Positions 47,062 through 59,857 of a stretch of 64,000 nucleotides of DNA are shown here, in pieces. This DNA comes from Ehretia macrophylla (Eukaryota; Streptophyta; Magnoliopsida; Boraginales; Ehretiaceae): positions 80,543,190 through 80,607,189 of the forward strand of contig CM075769.1 of assembly GCA_037974665.1 (NCBI GenBank), written 5' to 3'. Positions within the stretch are counted from its first letter, which is position 1; every line of letters starts with the position of its first letter. The translations under genes were made by a program, and so were the position numbers. The notes below the pieces were generated by a model. The model saw only the letters and a list, made by a program, of their open reading frames with translations. It searched no databases and was not told the origin of the DNA.

Positions 47062-47617
47062 CTTTCAATTTTTTTAGCCCTGGTTAAGGTTGCCAAGATA
47101 CTTTATCCACCAAATCTCTATTACCAAATCTCACGGAACATTGGGCAAGACAACTTCGCTTCACGTAGAGGCCGGGCCGGCAAAACGAGGGCATAGGGTT
47201 TGTGGCCAGGTCTCCGTCGCTCCGGTGCCCATAACTTTTGATCCGTAAGGAGTTACGCGGCGCACAGCATACCGTTGCAAAGCTCTATGAGAGCTCTACG
47301 ACGGGGGCAGCCAGCTTGCTCGCTGTGCCCATTTTTGGCGCCTAAAATCGAATGTTTTCATCAGTTTTTGGATACTTTTCTTCTTTTGCCCTGTTTTTCC
47401 GTGCCGGATCGTACGTCGTGAGCAGTTAAAAGGACCACAACCTGACTTACGGTACATCAGAGGGCTCTACAACGTGTCGATATCACGTCTAGCAAGGATG
47501 CTGCGTTGTTGATGCGGATGGGTTGTCGTTAAGCCCATTGGGCCTTTTGAATGGGCCATCTCTCTTGGCTGGCACTGTGAACCGTTAACACATATAGGAA
47601 TTGTGCCTCATCATGAC

Positions 47618-47736
47618 GGGTGCGATCATACCAGCACTAATGCACCGGATCCCATCAGAACTCCGAAGTTAACCGTGCTTGGGCGAGAGTAGTACTAGGA
47701 TGGGTGACCCCCTGGGAAGTCCTCGTGTTGCACCCC
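47618..47736 (+). rRNA. 5S rRNA gene, copy 69
   Basis: It differs from the majority only at G56C, in box A. Confidence 0.97.
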
Positions 47737-48291
47737 CTTTTCAATTTTTTTTCCCTTGTTAGGGTTGCCAAGATACTTTATCCACCAAATCTCTATTACC
47801 GAATCCCACGGAACATTGGGCAAGACAACTTCTCTTCACGTATAGGCCGGGCCCGCAAACCAAGGGCGTAGGGTTTGTGACCAGGTCTCCGTCGCTCCGG
47901 TGCCTATAACTTTTGATCCGTAAGGAGTTACGCAACGCACATCATACCGTTGTAAAACTCTCTGAGAGCTCTACGACGGGGGCAGCCAGTTTGCTCGCTG
48001 TGCCCATTTTTGGAGCTCAAAATCGAATGTTTTCATCAGTTTCAGGACACTTTTCTTCTTTTGCCCTATTTTTCCGTCCCGGATCGTACGTCGGGAGCTG
48101 TTAAAAGGACGACAACCTGAAACGCGGTACATCAGAGGGCCCTACAATGTGTCGATATCACGTCTTACGGGGATGCTGCGTTGTTGAAGCGGATGGGTTG
48201 TCGTTAATCCCATTGGGCCTTTTGAATGGGCCATCTCTCTAGGCTGGCATTGTGAACCGTTAACACATAGGAATTGTGCCATCAATATAAC

Positions 48292-48410
48292 GGGTGAGAT
48301 CATACCAGCACTAATGCACTGGATCCCATCAGAACTCCGAAGTTAAGCGTGCTTGGGCGAAAGTAGTAATAGGATGGGTGACCCCCTGGGAAGTCCTCGT
48401 GTTGCACCCC
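48292..48410 (+). rRNA. 5S rRNA gene, copy 70
   Basis: It has C6A, C29T, G70A and C78A. The upstream TATA-like core lacks 2 bp (ACACATAGG), as in copy 5. Confidence 0.94.
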
Positions 48411-48968
48411 CTTTTCAATTTTTTTTGCTCTGGTTAGGGTTGCCAAGATAATTTATCCACAAAATCTCCATTACTGAATCCCACAGAACATTGGGCAAGA
48501 CAACTTCGCTTCACGTAGAGGCCGTGCCCGCAAACCGAAGGCGTAGGGTTAGTGACCAGGTCTCCGTCGCTCCGGTGCCCATAACTTTTGATCCGTAAAG
48601 AGTTACGCGATGCACAACATACCGTTGCAAAGCTCTATGAGAGCTCTATGACGGGGGCTGTTAGCTTGCTAGCTATGCCCCTTTTTGGAGCCCAAAATCG
48701 AACGTTTTCATCAGTTTCATGACACTTTTCTTCTTTTGCCTTGTTTTTTCGTCCCGTATCGTACGTCGTGAGCAGTTAGAAGGACGACAACCTGACTCTC
48801 GGTACATCAGAGGACCCTACAACGTGTCGATATCACGTCTTGCGAGGATGCGGCGTTGTTGAAGTGGATGGGTTATCGTTAAGCCCGTTGGGCCTTTTGA
48901 ATGGGCCATCTCTCTGGGCAAGCACTGTTAACCATTAACACATATAGGAATTGTGCCCTGAACATGAC

Positions 48969-49087
48969 GGGTGCGATCATACCAGCACTAATGCACCGGA
49001 TCCCATCAGAACTCCGAAGTTAAGCATGCTTGGGTAAAAGTAGTACTAGGATAGGTGACCCCCTGGGAAGTCCTCGTGTTGCACCCC
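48969..49087 (+). rRNA. 5S rRNA gene, copy 71
   Basis: It has G58A, C67T, G68A, G70A and G85A. Confidence 0.95.
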
Positions 49088-49644
49088 CTTTTCAATTTTT
49101 TTTGCCCTGGTTAGGGTTGCCAAGATACTTTATCAACCAAATCTCTATTACCGAATCCCACGGAACATTGGGCAAGATAACTTTGCTTCACGGAGAGGCT
49201 GGGCCTGCAAACCGAGGGCGTAGGGTTTGTGACCAGGTCTCCGTCGCTCCAGTTCCCATAACTTTTGATCGGTAAGGAGTTACGCGACGCACAACTTATC
49301 GTTGCAAAGCTCTATGAGAGCTCTACGATGAGGGCTACTAGCTTGCTAGCTATGCCCCTTTTTGGTGCCCAAAATCTAACGTTTTCATCAGTTTCAAGCC
49401 ACTTTTGTTCTTTTGCTCTATTTTTTCATCCCGGATCGCACATCGTGAGCTGTTAAAAGGATGACAACCTGACTCGCGGTACATCAGAGGGCCCTACAAC
49501 GTGTCGATATCACGTCTTGTGAGGATGCTGTGTTGTTGAAGCGGATGGGTTGTCATTAAGCCCATTGGGCCTTTTCAATGGGCCAACCCCCTAGGTTGAC
49601 ACTGTGAACCGTTAACACATATAGGAATTGTGCATCATCATGAT

Positions 49645-49763
49645 GGTTGCGATCATACCAACACTAATGCACTGGATCCCATCAGAACTCCGAAGTTAAG
49701 CGTGCTTGGGCGAAAGTAGTACTTGGATGGGTGACCCCCTGGGAAGTCCTCGTGTTGCACCCC
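49645..49763 (+). rRNA. 5S rRNA gene, copy 72
   Basis: It has G3T, G17A, C29T, G70A and A80T. Confidence 0.95.
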
Positions 49764-50320
49764 CTTTTCCATTTTTTTTGCCCTAGTTAGGGTAGCCAAG
49801 ATACTTTATCCACCAAATCTCTATTACCGAATCCCATGGAACATTGGGCAAGACAACTTCAATTCACGTAGAGGCCGAGCCCGCAAACTGAGGGCGCAGG
49901 GTTTGTGACCAGGTCTCTGTCGCTCCGGTGCCCATAACTTTTGATCCGTAAAGAGTTACGCGGCGCACAGCTTACCGTTCCAAAGCTCTCTGAGAGCTCT
50001 ACGACGTGGGCAGCCAGCTTCCTCGCGGTGCCCTTTTTGGCGCACAAAATCGAACGTTTTCATCATTTTTAGGACACTTTTCTTCTTTTGCCCTATTTTT
50101 CCGTCCCGGATCCTACGTCGTGAGATGTTGAAAGGAAAAAAACCTGACTCGCGGTACATCAGAGGGCCCTACAACATGTTGATATCACGTCTTGTGAGGA
50201 TGCAGCATTGTTGAAGCCGGTGGGTTGTCGTTAAGCCCATTGGGCCTTTTGAATGGGCCATCTCTCTAGGCAGGCACTGTGAACCGTTAACACATATAGA
50301 AATTGTGCCCTCATCATGAC

Positions 50321-50439
50321 GGGTGCAATCATACCAGCACTAATGCAACGGATCCCATCAGAACTCCGAAGTTAAGTGTGCTTGGGCGAGAGTAGTACTA
50401 GGATGGGTGACCCCGTGGGAAGTCCTCGTGTTGCACCCC
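50321..50439 (+). rRNA. 5S rRNA gene, copy 73
   Basis: It has G7A, C28A, C57T and C95G. Confidence 0.95.
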
Positions 50440-50997
50440 CTTTTAAAATTTTTTTGCCCGGGTTAGGGTTGCCAAGATAATTTATCCTCCAAATCTCTAT
50501 TTCTGAATCCCACGGAACACTGGGCAAGACAACTTCGCTTCACGTAGAGGTCGGGCCCGCAAACCGAGGGCGTAGGGTTTGTGACCAGGTCTCCATCGCT
50601 ACGGTGCCCATAACTTTTGATCCGTAAGGAGTTACGCGGCGCACAGCATAACGTTACAAAGCTCTCTGAGAGCTCTACGACGGGGGCAACAAGTTCGCTC
50701 GCTGTGCCCATTTTCTTAGCCCAAAATCGAATGTTTTCTTCAGTTTCAGGACACTTTTATTCTTTTGCCCCCTTTTTCCATCCCGGATCTTACGTCGTGA
50801 GCTGTTAAAAGGATGACAACCTGACTCGCAGTACATCAGAGGGCCCTACAATGTGTCGATATCACGTATTGCAAGGATGCTACGTTGTTGAAGCAGATGG
50901 GTTATCGTTAAGCCCATTGGGCCTTTTGAATGGGCCATCTCTCTAGGCTAGCATTGTGAACCGTTAACACATATAGGAATTGTGCCCTGAACATGAC

Positions 50998-51116
50998 GGG
51001 TGCGATCATACCAGTACTAATGCACCAGATCCCATCAGAACTCCGAAGTTAAGCGTGCTTGGGTAACAGTAGTACTAGGATGGGTGACCCCATGGGAAGT
51101 CCTCGTGTTGCACCTC
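50998..51116 (+). rRNA. 5S rRNA gene, copy 74
   Basis: It has C18T, G30A, C67T, G68A, G70C, C95A and C118T. Confidence 0.94.
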
Positions 51117-51673
51117 TTTTCAATTTTTTTTGCCCTGTTTAGGGTTTCCAAGATACTTTATCCACCAAATCTCTATTACCGAATCCCACGGAACATTGGG
51201 AAAAGACAACTTCGCTTCACATAAAGGCCGGGCCTGCAAACCGAGGGCATAGGGTTTGTGACCAGGTCTTCGTCATTCCGGTACCCATAACTTTTGATCC
51301 GTAAGGAGTTACGCGGCGTACAACATACCGTTGCAAAGCTCTATGAGAGCTCTACGACGAGGGCAGCTAGCTTTCTAGCTGTGCCCCTTTTTGGAGCCCT
51401 AAATTGAACGTTTTCATTAGTTTCAGGCCACTTTTGTTCGTTTGCTCTATTTTTCGGTCCCGGATCGTACGTCGTGAGCTGTTAAAAGGACGACAACCTG
51501 ACTCGCGGTACATCTGAGGGCCCTACAACGTGTTGATATCACGTCTTGTGAGGATGCTGTGTTGTTGAAGCGGATGGGTTGTCGTTTAGCCCATTGGGCC
51601 TTTTCAATGGTCCATCTCACTAGTTGGCACTGTGAACCGTTAACACATATAGGAATTGTGCCCTCAACATAGT

Positions 51674-51792
51674 GGGTGCGATCATACAAGCACTAATGCA
51701 CCGGATCCGATCAGAACTCCGAAGTTAAGAGTGCTTGGGCAAGAGTAGTACTAGGATGGGTGACCCCTTGGGAAGTCCTCGTGTTGCACACC
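51674..51792 (+). rRNA. 5S rRNA gene, copy 75
   Basis: It has C15A, C36G, C57A, G68A, C95T and C117A. Confidence 0.94.
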
Positions 51793-52349
51793 CTTTTCAA
51801 TTTTTTTTACCCTGGTTAGGGTTGCCAAGATAATTTATCCACCAAATCTCTATTACCGAATCCCATGGAACATTAGGCAAGACAACTTCGCTTCACGTAG
51901 AGGTCAGGCCCGCAAACCGAGGGTGCACGGTTTGTGACCAGGTCTCCGTCGCTCCGGTGCCTATAAATTTTGATCTGTAAGGAGTTACGTGGTGTATAGC
52001 ATACCGTTGCAAAGCTCTCTGAGAGCTATACGACGGGGGCAGCCAGCTTGCTCGCTTTGCCCATTTTTGGAGCACAAAATCGAATGTTTTCTTCAGTTTC
52101 ATGACACTTTCCTTCGTTTGCACAGTTTTCCATCCCAGATCATACGTCTTGAGTTGTTAAAAGGACGACAACCTGACTCGCGGTACATCAGAGGGCCCTA
52201 CAACGTGTCGATATCACGTCTTGCGAGGATGCTGCGTTGTTGAGGCGAATGGGTTGTCGTTAAGACCGTTGGGCCTTTTGAATGGGCCATCTCTCTAGGC
52301 TGGCACTGTGAACCGTTAACACAAATAGGAATTGTGCCCTCAACTTGAC

Positions 52350-52468
52350 GGGTGTGAACATACCAGCACTAATGTAGCGGATCCCATCAGCACTCTGAAG
52401 TTAAGCGTGCTTGGGCGAGAGTTGCACTAGGATGGGTAACCCCTTGGGAAGTCCTAGTGTTGCACCCC
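52350..52468 (+). rRNA. 5S rRNA gene, copy 76
   Basis: It has eleven changes: C6T, T9A, C26T, C28G, A42C, C47T, A74T, T76C, G89A, C95T and C107A. Confidence 0.92.
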
Positions 52469-53007
52469 CTTTTGAAATTTTTTTGCCCTGGTTATGGTTG
52501 CCAAGATACTTTATCCACCAAATCTCTATTATCGAATCCCATGGATCATTGGGCAAGACAACTTCGGTTCACGTAGAGGCCGAGCCCGCAAACCCAGGGT
52601 GTATGGTTAGTGACCAGGTCTTCGTCGCTCCGGTACCCATAACTTTTGATCCGTAAGGAGTTGCGCGGCACACATCATACCGTTGCAAAGCTCTCTGAGA
52701 GCTCTACGACGGGGGCAGCCAGTCGTTGTGCCCTTTTTGGAGCCCAAAATTGAATGTTTTCATCAGTTTCAAGACACTTTTCTTCTTTTGCCCTGTTTTT
52801 CCATCCCAGATCGTACGTCGTGAGTTGTTAAAAGGATGACAACCTGACTCGCGGTACATCAGAGGTCCCTACAACATGTCGATATCACGTCTTGCGAGGA
52901 TGCTGCATTGTTGAAGCGGATGGGTTGTCGTTAAGCCCATTGAGCCTTTTGAATTGGCCATCTCTCTAAGCTGGCACTATGAACCGTTAACACATATAGG
53001 AATTGTG

Positions 53008-53093
53008 CCCATCAGAACTCCGAATTTAAGCGTGCTTGGGCAAGAGTAGTACTAGGATAGGTGACCCTCTGGGAAGTCCTCGTGTTGCACCCC
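53008..53093 (+). pseudogene. 5S rRNA copy 77, 5'-truncated
   Basis: The upstream sequence runs normally through the TATA-like element to GTGCCC and then joins the gene at position 34-36, sharing CCC at the joint. The first 33 or more nucleotides and the normal start are lost. Box A, the intermediate element and box C remain, with G51T, G68A, G85A and C94T. Any transcript would lack the 5' strand of the closing stem. Confidence 0.93.
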
Positions 53094-53650
53094 CTTTTCA
53101 ATTTTTTTTGCCCTGGTTAGGGTTGCCAAGATACTTTATCCACCAAATCTCTATTACTGAATCCCATGGAACATTGGGCAAGACAACTTGGCTTCACGTA
53201 GAGGCCGGGCCCACAAACCGAGAGCGTAGGGTTTGTGACTAGGTCTCCGTCGCTCCGGTGCCCATAACTTTTGATCCGTAAGGAGTTACGCGGCGCACAA
53301 CATGCCGTTGCAAAGCTCTATAAGAACTCTACGACGGGGGCAACTAGCTTGCTCGCTGTGCCCCTTTTCGGAGCCCAAAATCGAACGTTTTCATCAGTTT
53401 CAGGCCACTTTTGCTCCTTTGCTCTATTTTTCCGTCCCGGATCGTACGTCGTGAGCTGTCAAAAGGACGACAACCTGACTGGCGGTACATCAGAGGGCCC
53501 TACAACGTGTCGATATCACGTCTTGCGAGGATGCTGCGTTGTTAAAGCGGATGGGTTGTCGTTTAGCCCATTGGGCCTTTTGAATGGGCCATCTCTCTAG
53601 GCTGGCACTGTGAACCGTTAACACATATAGGAATTGTGCCTCATCATGAC

Positions 53651-53769
53651 GGGTGCGATCATACCAACCCTAATGCACCGGATCCCATCAGAACTCCAAA
53701 GTTAAGCGTGCTTGGGCGAAAGTAGTACTAGGATGGGTGACCCCCTGGGAAGTCCTCGTGTTGCACCCC
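53651..53769 (+). rRNA. 5S rRNA gene, copy 78
   Basis: It has G17A, A19C, G48A and G70A. Confidence 0.95.
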
Positions 53770-54325
53770 CTTTTCAAATTTTTTTGCCCTGGTTAGGGTT
53801 GCCAAGATACTTTATCCGCCAAATCTCTATTACCGAATCCCACGGAACATTGGGCAAGACAACTTCGCTTCACGTAGAGGCCGGGCCCGCAAACCGAGGG
53901 CGTAGGGTTTGTGACCAGGTCTCCGTCGCTCCAGTGCCCATAACTTTTGATCCGTAAGGAGTTACGCCGCGCACAACATACCGTTGCAAAGCTCTTTAAG
54001 AGCTCTACGACGGGGGTAGCCAGCTTGCCGCTTTACCTTTTTTGGAGTCCAAAATTTATTGTTTTCATCAATTTCAGGACACTTTTATTCTTTTGCCCTG
54101 TTTTTCCGTCCCGGATCGTACGTCGTGAGATGTTAAAAGGACGACAACCTTACTCGCGGTACATCTGAGGGCCCTACAACAGGTCGATATCACGTCTTGC
54201 GAGGATGCTGCATTGTTGAAGCGGATGGGTTGTCGTTAAGCCCATTGGGCCTTTTGAATGGGCCATCTCTCTAGGCTGGCACTGTAAACCGTTAACACAT
54301 ATAGGAATTGTGCCCACATCATGAC

Positions 54326-54444
54326 AGGTGCGATCATACCAGCACTAACGCAACGAATCCCATCAGAACTCCAAAGTTAAGCGTGGTTGGGCGTGAGTAG
54401 TACTAGGATGGGTGACCCCCTGGGGAGTCCTCGTGTTGCACCCA
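54326..54444 (+). rRNA. 5S rRNA gene, copy 79
   Basis: It has G1A, T24C, C28A, G31A, G48A, C61G, A69T, A100G and C119A. The gene is identical to copy 81, two units away. Confidence 0.93.
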
Positions 54445-55001
54445 CTTTTCAAATTTTTTTGCCTTGGTTAGGGTTGCCAAGATACTTTATCCACCAAATC
54501 TCTATTACCGAATCGCACGGAACATTGGGCAAGACAACTTCACTTCACGTAGATGTCGGGCCCACAAACCGAGGGCGTAGGGTTTGTGACCAGGTCTCCG
54601 TCACTTCGGTGCCCATAACTTTTGATCCGTAAGGAGTTACGCGGCGCACAACATACCGTTGAAAAGTTCTCCGAGAGCTCTATGATAGGGGCAGCTAGCA
54701 TGCTAGCTGTGCCCATTTTTGGAGCCCAAAATCGAACGTTTTCATCAGTTTCAGGCCACTTTTGCTCATTTGCTCTATTTTTCCGTCCCGGATCGTACGT
54801 CGTGAGCTGTCAAAAGGACGACAACCTAACTGGCGGTACATTAGAGGGCCCTACAACGTGTCGATATCACGTCTTGCGAGGATACTGCGTTGTTAAAGCG
54901 GATGGGTTGTTGTTTAGCCCATTGGGCCTTTTGAATGGGCCATCTCTCTAGGCTGGCACTGTGAACCGTTAACACATATAGGAATTGTGCCACATCATGA
55001 C

Positions 55002-55120
55002 AGGTGCGATCATACCAACACTAATGCACCGGATCCCATCAGAAATCCAAAGTTAAGCGTGCTTGGGTGAAAGTAGTACTAGGATGGGTGACCCCCTGGG
55101 AAGTCCTCGTGTTGTACCCC
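55002..55120 (+). rRNA. 5S rRNA gene, copy 80
   Basis: It has G1A, G17A, C44A, G48A, C67T, G70A and C114T. Confidence 0.94.
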
Positions 55121-55677
55121 CTTTTCAATTTTTTTTGCCCTGGTTAGGGTTGCCAAGATACTTTATCCGCCAAATCTCAATTACCGAATCCCACGGGACA
55201 TTGGGCAAGACAACTTCGCTTCACGTAGAGGTCGGGCCCATCAACCGAGGGCGTAGGGTTTGTGACCAGATCTCCGTCACTTCGGTGCCCATAACTTTTG
55301 ATCCGTAAGGAGTTACGCCACGCACAGCATACCGTTGCAAAGCTCGCTGAGAGCTCTACGACGGGGGCAGCCTGCTTCCTCGCTTTACCTTCTTTCGAGC
55401 CCAAAATTTAACGTTTTCATAAATTTCAGGACACTTTTATTCTTTTGCAAAGTTTTTTCATCCCGGATCGTACGTCGTGAGATGTTAAAAGGACGACAAC
55501 CTAACTCGCAGTACATCAGAGGGCCCTACAACGTGTCGATATCACGTCTTTCAAGGATGCTGCGTTGTTGAAGTGGATGGGTTGTCGTTAAGCCCATTGG
55601 GCCTTTTGAATGGGCCATCTCTCTAGGCTGGCACTGTGAACCGTTAACACATATAGGAATTGTGCCCTCAACATGAC

Positions 55678-55796
55678 AGGTGCGATCATACCAGCACTAA
55701 CGCAACGAATCCCATCAGAACTCCAAAGTTAAGCGTGGTTGGGCGTGAGTAGTACTAGGATGGGTGACCCCCTGGGGAGTCCTCGTGTTGCACCCA
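55678..55796 (+). rRNA. 5S rRNA gene, copy 81
   Basis: It carries the same nine changes as copy 79. The spacer after it has a small insertion in the pyrimidine-rich stretch near 56130. Confidence 0.93.
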
Positions 55797-56363
55797 CTTT
55801 TCAAATTTTTTTGCCTTGGTTAGGGTTGCCAAGATACTTTATCCACCAAATCTCTATTTCCCAATCCCACCGAACATTGGGCAAGACAACTTCGCTTCAC
55901 GTAGAGGTCGGGCCCACAAACCGAGGGCGTAGGGTTTGTGACCAGGTCTCCGTCGCTTCGGTGCCCATAACTTTTGATCCGTAAGGAGTTACGCGGCGCA
56001 CAGCATACCGTTGCAAAGCTCTCTGAGAGCTCTACGACGGGGGCAGCCTGCTTCCTCGTTGTGCCAATTTTTGGAGCCCAAAAATGAACGTTTTCATCAG
56101 TTTCAGGCCACTTTTGTTCTTTTGCTCTATTTTGCCTTGTTTTTCCGACACGGATCGTACATCGTGAGCGGTTAAAAGGACGACAACCTTACTCACGGTA
56201 CATCAGAGGGCCCTACAACGTGTCGATATCACGTCTTGCTAGGATGCTGCGTTGTTGAAGCAGATGGGTTGTCGTAAAGCCCATTGGCCTTTTGAATGGG
56301 CCATCTCTCTAGGCTGACAGTGTGAACCGTTAACACATATAGGAATTGTGCCCTCTACATGAC

Positions 56364-56482
56364 GGGTGCGATCATACCCGCACAAATGCACCGGATCCCA
56401 TCAGAACTCTGAAGTTAAGCGTGTTTGGGCGAGAGTAGTACTAGGATAGGTGACCCCCTAGGAAGTCCCTGTGTTGAACCCC
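56364..56482 (+). rRNA. 5S rRNA gene, copy 82
   Basis: It has A16C, T21A, C47T, C61T, G85A, G97A, T106C, C107T and C114A. Confidence 0.93.
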
Positions 56483-57038
56483 CTTTTCAATTTTTTTTCC
56501 CTGGTTAGGGTTGCCAAGATACTTTATCCACCAAATCTCTATTACCGAATCCCACGGAACATTGGGCAAGACAACTTCACTTCACGTAGATGTCGGGCCC
56601 ACAAACCGAGGCCGTAGGGTTTGTGACCAGGTCTCCGTCGCTTCGGTGCCCATAACTTTTGATCCGTAAGGAGTTACGCGACGTACAACATACCGTTGAA
56701 AAGTTCTCTGAGAGCTCTATGATGGGGGCGGCTAGCATGCTAGCTGTGCCCATTTTTTAGCCCAAAATCGAACGTTTTCATCAGTTTCACGCCACTTTTC
56801 ATATTTTGCCCTATTTTTTTGTCCCGGATCGTACGTCGTAAGCTATTAAAAAGATGACAACTTGACTCGCGGTACATCAGAGGGCCCTACAACATGTCGA
56901 TATCACGTCTTGCGAGGAAGCTGCGTTGTTGAAACGGATGGGTTGTCGTTAAGCCCATTGAACCTTTTGAATGGGCCATCTCTCTAGGCTGGCACTGTGA
57001 ACCGTTAATACATATAGGAATTGTGCCTTAAACATGAC

Positions 57039-57157
57039 GGGTGCGATCATACCAACACTAATGCACCGGATCCCATCAGAACTCTGAAGTTAAGCGTGCT
57101 TGGGTGAGAGTAGTACTAGGATGGGTGACCCGCTCGGAAGTCCTCGTGTTGCACCCT
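57039..57157 (+). rRNA. 5S rRNA gene, copy 83
   Basis: It has G17A, C47T, C67T, C94G, G97C and C119T. Confidence 0.94.
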
Positions 57158-57714
57158 CTTTTCGATTTTTTTTGCCTTGGTTAGGGTTGCCAAGACACTT
57201 TATCCACCAAATCTCTATTACCGAATCCCACGGAACATTGGGCAAGACAACTTCGCTTCACGTAGAGGCCGGGCCCGCAAACCGAGGGCGTAGGGTTTGT
57301 GACCAGGTCTCCATTGCTCCGGTGCCCAAATTTTTGATCCGTAAGGAGTTACGCGGAGCACAGCATACCGTTGCAAAGCTCTCTGAGAGCTCTACTACGA
57401 GGGCAGCTAGCATGCTCGCTATGCCCCTTTTTGGAGCCCAAAATCGAACGTTTTCATCAGTTTCAGGCCACTTTTGTTCTTTTGCCCTGTTATTCCATCC
57501 CGGATCGTACGTCGTGAGTTGTTAAAAGTACGACAACCTGAGTCGCGGTACATCAGAGGGCCCTACAACGTGTCGATATCACATCTTGCGAGGATGTTGT
57601 CTTGTTAAAGCGGATGGGTTGTCGTTAAGCCCATTGACCCTTTTGAATGGGCCATCTCTCTAGGCTGGCACTGTGAACCGTTAACACATATAGGAATTGT
57701 GCCCTAAACATGAC

Positions 57715-57833
57715 GGGTGCGATCATACCAGCACTAAAGCATTGGATCCCATCAGAAATACGAAGTTAAGCGTGCTTGGGCGAGAGTAGTACTAGGATGG
57801 GTAACGCCCTGGGAAGTCCTCGTGTTGAACCCC
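57715..57833 (+). rRNA. 5S rRNA gene, copy 84
   Basis: It has T24A, C28T, C29T, C44A, C46A, G89A, C92G and C114A. Confidence 0.93.
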
Positions 57834-58390
57834 CTTTTCGAATTTTTTTGCCCTGGTTAGTGATGCCAAGATACTTTATCCACCAAATCTCTATTACCGA
57901 ATCCGACGGAACATTGGGCAAGACAACTTCTCTTAACGTAGAGGCCGGGCCCGCAAATCGAAGGTGTAGAGTTTGTGACCAGGTCTCCGTCACTCCGGTG
58001 CCCATAACTTTTGATCTATAAGGAGTTAAGCGGTGCACAGCTTACCATTGCAAAGCTCTCTGAGAGCTCTACTACGGGGGCAGCCAGCATGCTCGCTATG
58101 CCCCTTTTTGGAGCCCAAAATGGAACAATTTCATCAGTTTCAGGCCACTTTTGTTCTTTTGCGCTGTTTTTCCGCCCCGGATCGTACGTCGTGAGTAGTT
58201 AAAAGGATGACAACTTGACTCGCGGTATATCAGAGGGCCCTACAACATGTCGATATCACGTCTTGCAAGGATGCTGCGTTGTTGAAGTGGATGGGTTGTC
58301 GTAAAGCCCATTGACCCTTTTGAGTGGGCCATCTCTCTAGGCTGGCACTGTGAACCGTTAACACATATAGGAATTGTGCCTCAACATCAC

Positions 58391-58508
58391 GGGTGCGTCA
58401 TACCAGCACCATTGCACCGGATCCCATCAGAACTCCGAAGTTAAGCGTGCTTGAGCGAGAGTAGTACTAGGATGGGTGACCCCCAGGGAAGTCCTCGTGT
58501 TGCACCCC
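58391..58508 (+). rRNA. 5S rRNA gene, copy 85
   Basis: It is 118 nt, with A8 lost, plus T21C, A23T, G65A and T96A. Confidence 0.93.
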
Positions 58509-59064
58509 CTTTTCAATTTTTTTTGCCCTGTTAGGGTTGCCAACTTTCTTTATCCACCAAATCTCTATTACCGAATCTCACAGAACATTGGGTAAGACAA
58601 CTTCGCTTCACGTAGAGGCCGGGCTCGCAAACCAAGGCCGTAGGGTTTGTGACCAGGTCTCCATCGCTCGGGGGCCCATAACTTTTGATCCGTAAAGAGT
58701 TACGCAACGCACAGCATACCGTTGCAAAGCTCTCTAAGAGCTCTACTACGGTGGCAGCCAGCTTGCTCGCTGTGCCCCTTTTTGGAGCCCAAAATCTAAC
58801 GTTTTCATTAGCTTCAGGACACTTTTCTTCTTTTGACCTATTTTTTCGACCCAGATAGTACATCGTGAGTTGTTAAAAGGACGACAACCTGACTCGCTGT
58901 ACATCAGAGAGCGCTACAACATGTCGATATCACGTCTTGCGAGGATGCTGCATTGTTGAAGCGGACGGGTTGTCGTTAAGCCCATTAGGCCTTTTGAATG
59001 GGCCATCTCTCTAGGCTGGCACTATGAACCGTTAACACATATAGGAATTGTGCCTCAACATGAC

Positions 59065-59183
59065 GGGTGCGATCATACTAGCACTAATGCACCGGATCCC
59101 ATCAGAACTCCGAAGTTAAGCGTGCTTGGGCGAGAGTAGGACGAGGAGGGGGGACCCCCTGGGGAGTCCTCGTGTTGCACCCC
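59065..59183 (+). rRNA. 5S rRNA gene, copy 86 (damaged box C)
   Basis: It has C15T and then T76G, T79G, T84G, T88G and A100G. Four T-to-G changes in 13 bp make a G-rich box C. This clustered, one-directional pattern is unlike other copies and could be a sequencing artefact. Confidence 0.88.
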
Positions 59184-59739
59184 CTTTTCAATTTTTTTTG
59201 CCCTGGTTAAGGTTGCCAAGATACTTTATCCACCAAATCTCTATTATCGAATCCCATGGAACATTGGGCAAGACAACTTCGGTTTACGTAGTGGCCGGGC
59301 CCGCAAACCGAGGGCGTAGGGTTTGTGACCAGGTCTCCGTCGCACCGGTACCCATAACTTTTGATTCGTAAGGAGGTACACGGCGCACAGCATACCGGTG
59401 CAAAGCGCTCTGGGAGCTCTACGACGGGGGAAGCTAGCGTGCTCGCTGTACCCCTTTTTGGAGCAAAAAATCGAACATTTTCATCAGTTTCATGCCACTT
59501 TTGTTCTTTTGGTCAATTTTTCCGTCCCGGATCGTACGTCGTGAGTTGTTAAAAGGACGACAACCTGACTCGCGGTACATCAGACGGCCATACAATGTGT
59601 TGATATCACATCTTGCGAGGATGTTGCGTTGTTGAAGTGGATGGGCTGTCGTTAACCCATTGGCCCTTTTGAATGGGCCATCTCTCTAGGCTGGCACTGT
59701 GAACCGTTAACACATATAGGAATTGTGCCTCAACATGAC

Positions 59740-59857
59740 GGGTGCGATCCTACCAGCACTAATCCACCAGATCCCATCAGAACTCCGAAGTTAAGCGTGC
59801 TTGGGCGAGAGTAGTAATAGGATGGATGACCCCTGGGAAGTCCTCATGTTGCACCCC
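59740..59857 (+). rRNA. 5S rRNA gene, copy 87
   Basis: It is 118 nt, with one C lost at 91-95, plus A11C, G25C, G30A, C78A, G87A and G108A. Confidence 0.92.
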
